Assembly (NCBI RefSeq): GCF_910592395.1
Contig: NC_088313.1
Location: 5,272,501 to 5,336,500, forward strand
Source of the DNA: Lineus longissimus
Taxonomy: Eukaryota > Nemertea > Pilidiophora > Heteronemertea > Lineidae
DNA: 64,000 bases
Direction: 5' to 3'
Both the position numbers and the translations under genes were made by a program. The notes under the pieces are model-generated. The model searched no databases. It was not told the origin of the DNA and was given only the letters and a program-made list of their open reading frames with translations. Positions 63,724 through 64,000 of the stretch are shown one piece after another (the stretch's first letter is position 1; the number at the start of each line of letters is the position of its first letter).

Positions 63724-64000
63724 ATTAGAGGCGGCGATGCGTAGGTTACTTATAATATCACTGCGCCTACTATAATGCGTCATATTTTGTGGTCAGAGGC
63801 ATTATGTATGCCTACGTCACAGCTTCGTCGCATTACAGATGTGGTTGGGGCGCCCATTACACGACGGAGTCTACGCGTAGACATACAGTTCACGCAGGCT
63901 CGCACTGAAACAGAAACGGACGCACATTCAAGAACTGCACGCAGACCAACATCGGAAGAAGAGAGTGCCGACTGGACATCAAAGACGCCAACGGTTGGCA
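63724..64000. other. Partial spacer upstream of copy 63
   Basis: This is the gene-proximal part of a normal spacer, including the TATA-like box at 63749-63754 and the 14-bp palindrome. It is cut by the window end before the CRE cluster. No gene is seen. Confidence 0.9.

Larger units (their letters stand above)
1..64000 (-). repeat. Tandem 5S rDNA array, 63 gene copies
   Basis: The window is a single head-to-tail array. Gene-to-gene spacing is 1,012-1,023 bp in every unit except one of 1,226 bp, which holds an insertion. All 63 genes point the same way (minus strand). Units differ by rare substitutions, a few tiny indels and the length of a G run. Both window edges fall inside spacers, so the array continues on both sides and its true size is unknown. 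Tandem 5S clusters separate from the large rRNA genes are common in animals. No other gene is interleaved in the spacers as far as I can see. Confidence 0.97.

Noticed and set aside
1-64000. CRISPR array
   Set aside because: Repeat units are about 1 kb with near-identical spacers, and each contains a eukaryotic 5S gene.
1-64000. Noncoding satellite DNA
   Set aside because: Each unit contains a foldable 5S gene with promoter and terminator, so it is a gene array.

Overview
The whole 64,000-base window is one tandem array of 5S ribosomal RNA genes. There are 63 gene copies. All are on the minus strand, head to tail, and each sits in a repeat unit of 1,012-1,023 bp: a 120-nt gene plus a spacer of about 895 bp. 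The exception is the unit at 62,223-63,448 (1,226 bp), which carries a 202-bp inverted-repeat insertion resembling a MITE. No protein-coding gene, tRNA or other known RNA gene could be supported in the spacers.

The 5S identification rests on the minus-strand sequence. A 9-bp helix I closes the first and last bases. Helices II, III (with its two-A bulge) and V can be drawn, the internal control region is in the expected place, and a T5 polymerase III terminator follows the 3' end. A TATA-like box lies at about -31 to -26. Eukaryotic 5S features, long spacers and megabase-style tandem organisation point to an animal, most likely an invertebrate. I cannot name the species or phylum from this window.

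Layout: 1-306 is a partial spacer, 307-63,723 holds copies 1 to 63 with their spacers, and 63,724-64,000 is a partial spacer. Reading a spacer upstream from a gene (increasing coordinates) one meets the TATA-like box, a 6-bp-arm hairpin, a 14-bp palindrome that repeats the first bases of the 5S gene, a cluster of four TGACGTCA palindromes, a plus-strand TATAAA, a variable G run of 7-20 bases in a purine tract, and then AT-richer sequence down to the next gene's terminator.

The array is strongly homogenised. Most differences are single-base markers or G-run length. Several rare markers occur in two places, often in adjacent pairs of units separated by a fixed number of units (2, 2, 5, 7 and 9). 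This reads as a record of block duplication or conversion. Four gene copies differ from the consensus inside the 5S gene (copies 6, 9, 52 and 61); copy 61 has a 4-nt insertion. All comparisons were made by eye, so further single-base differences may have been missed.
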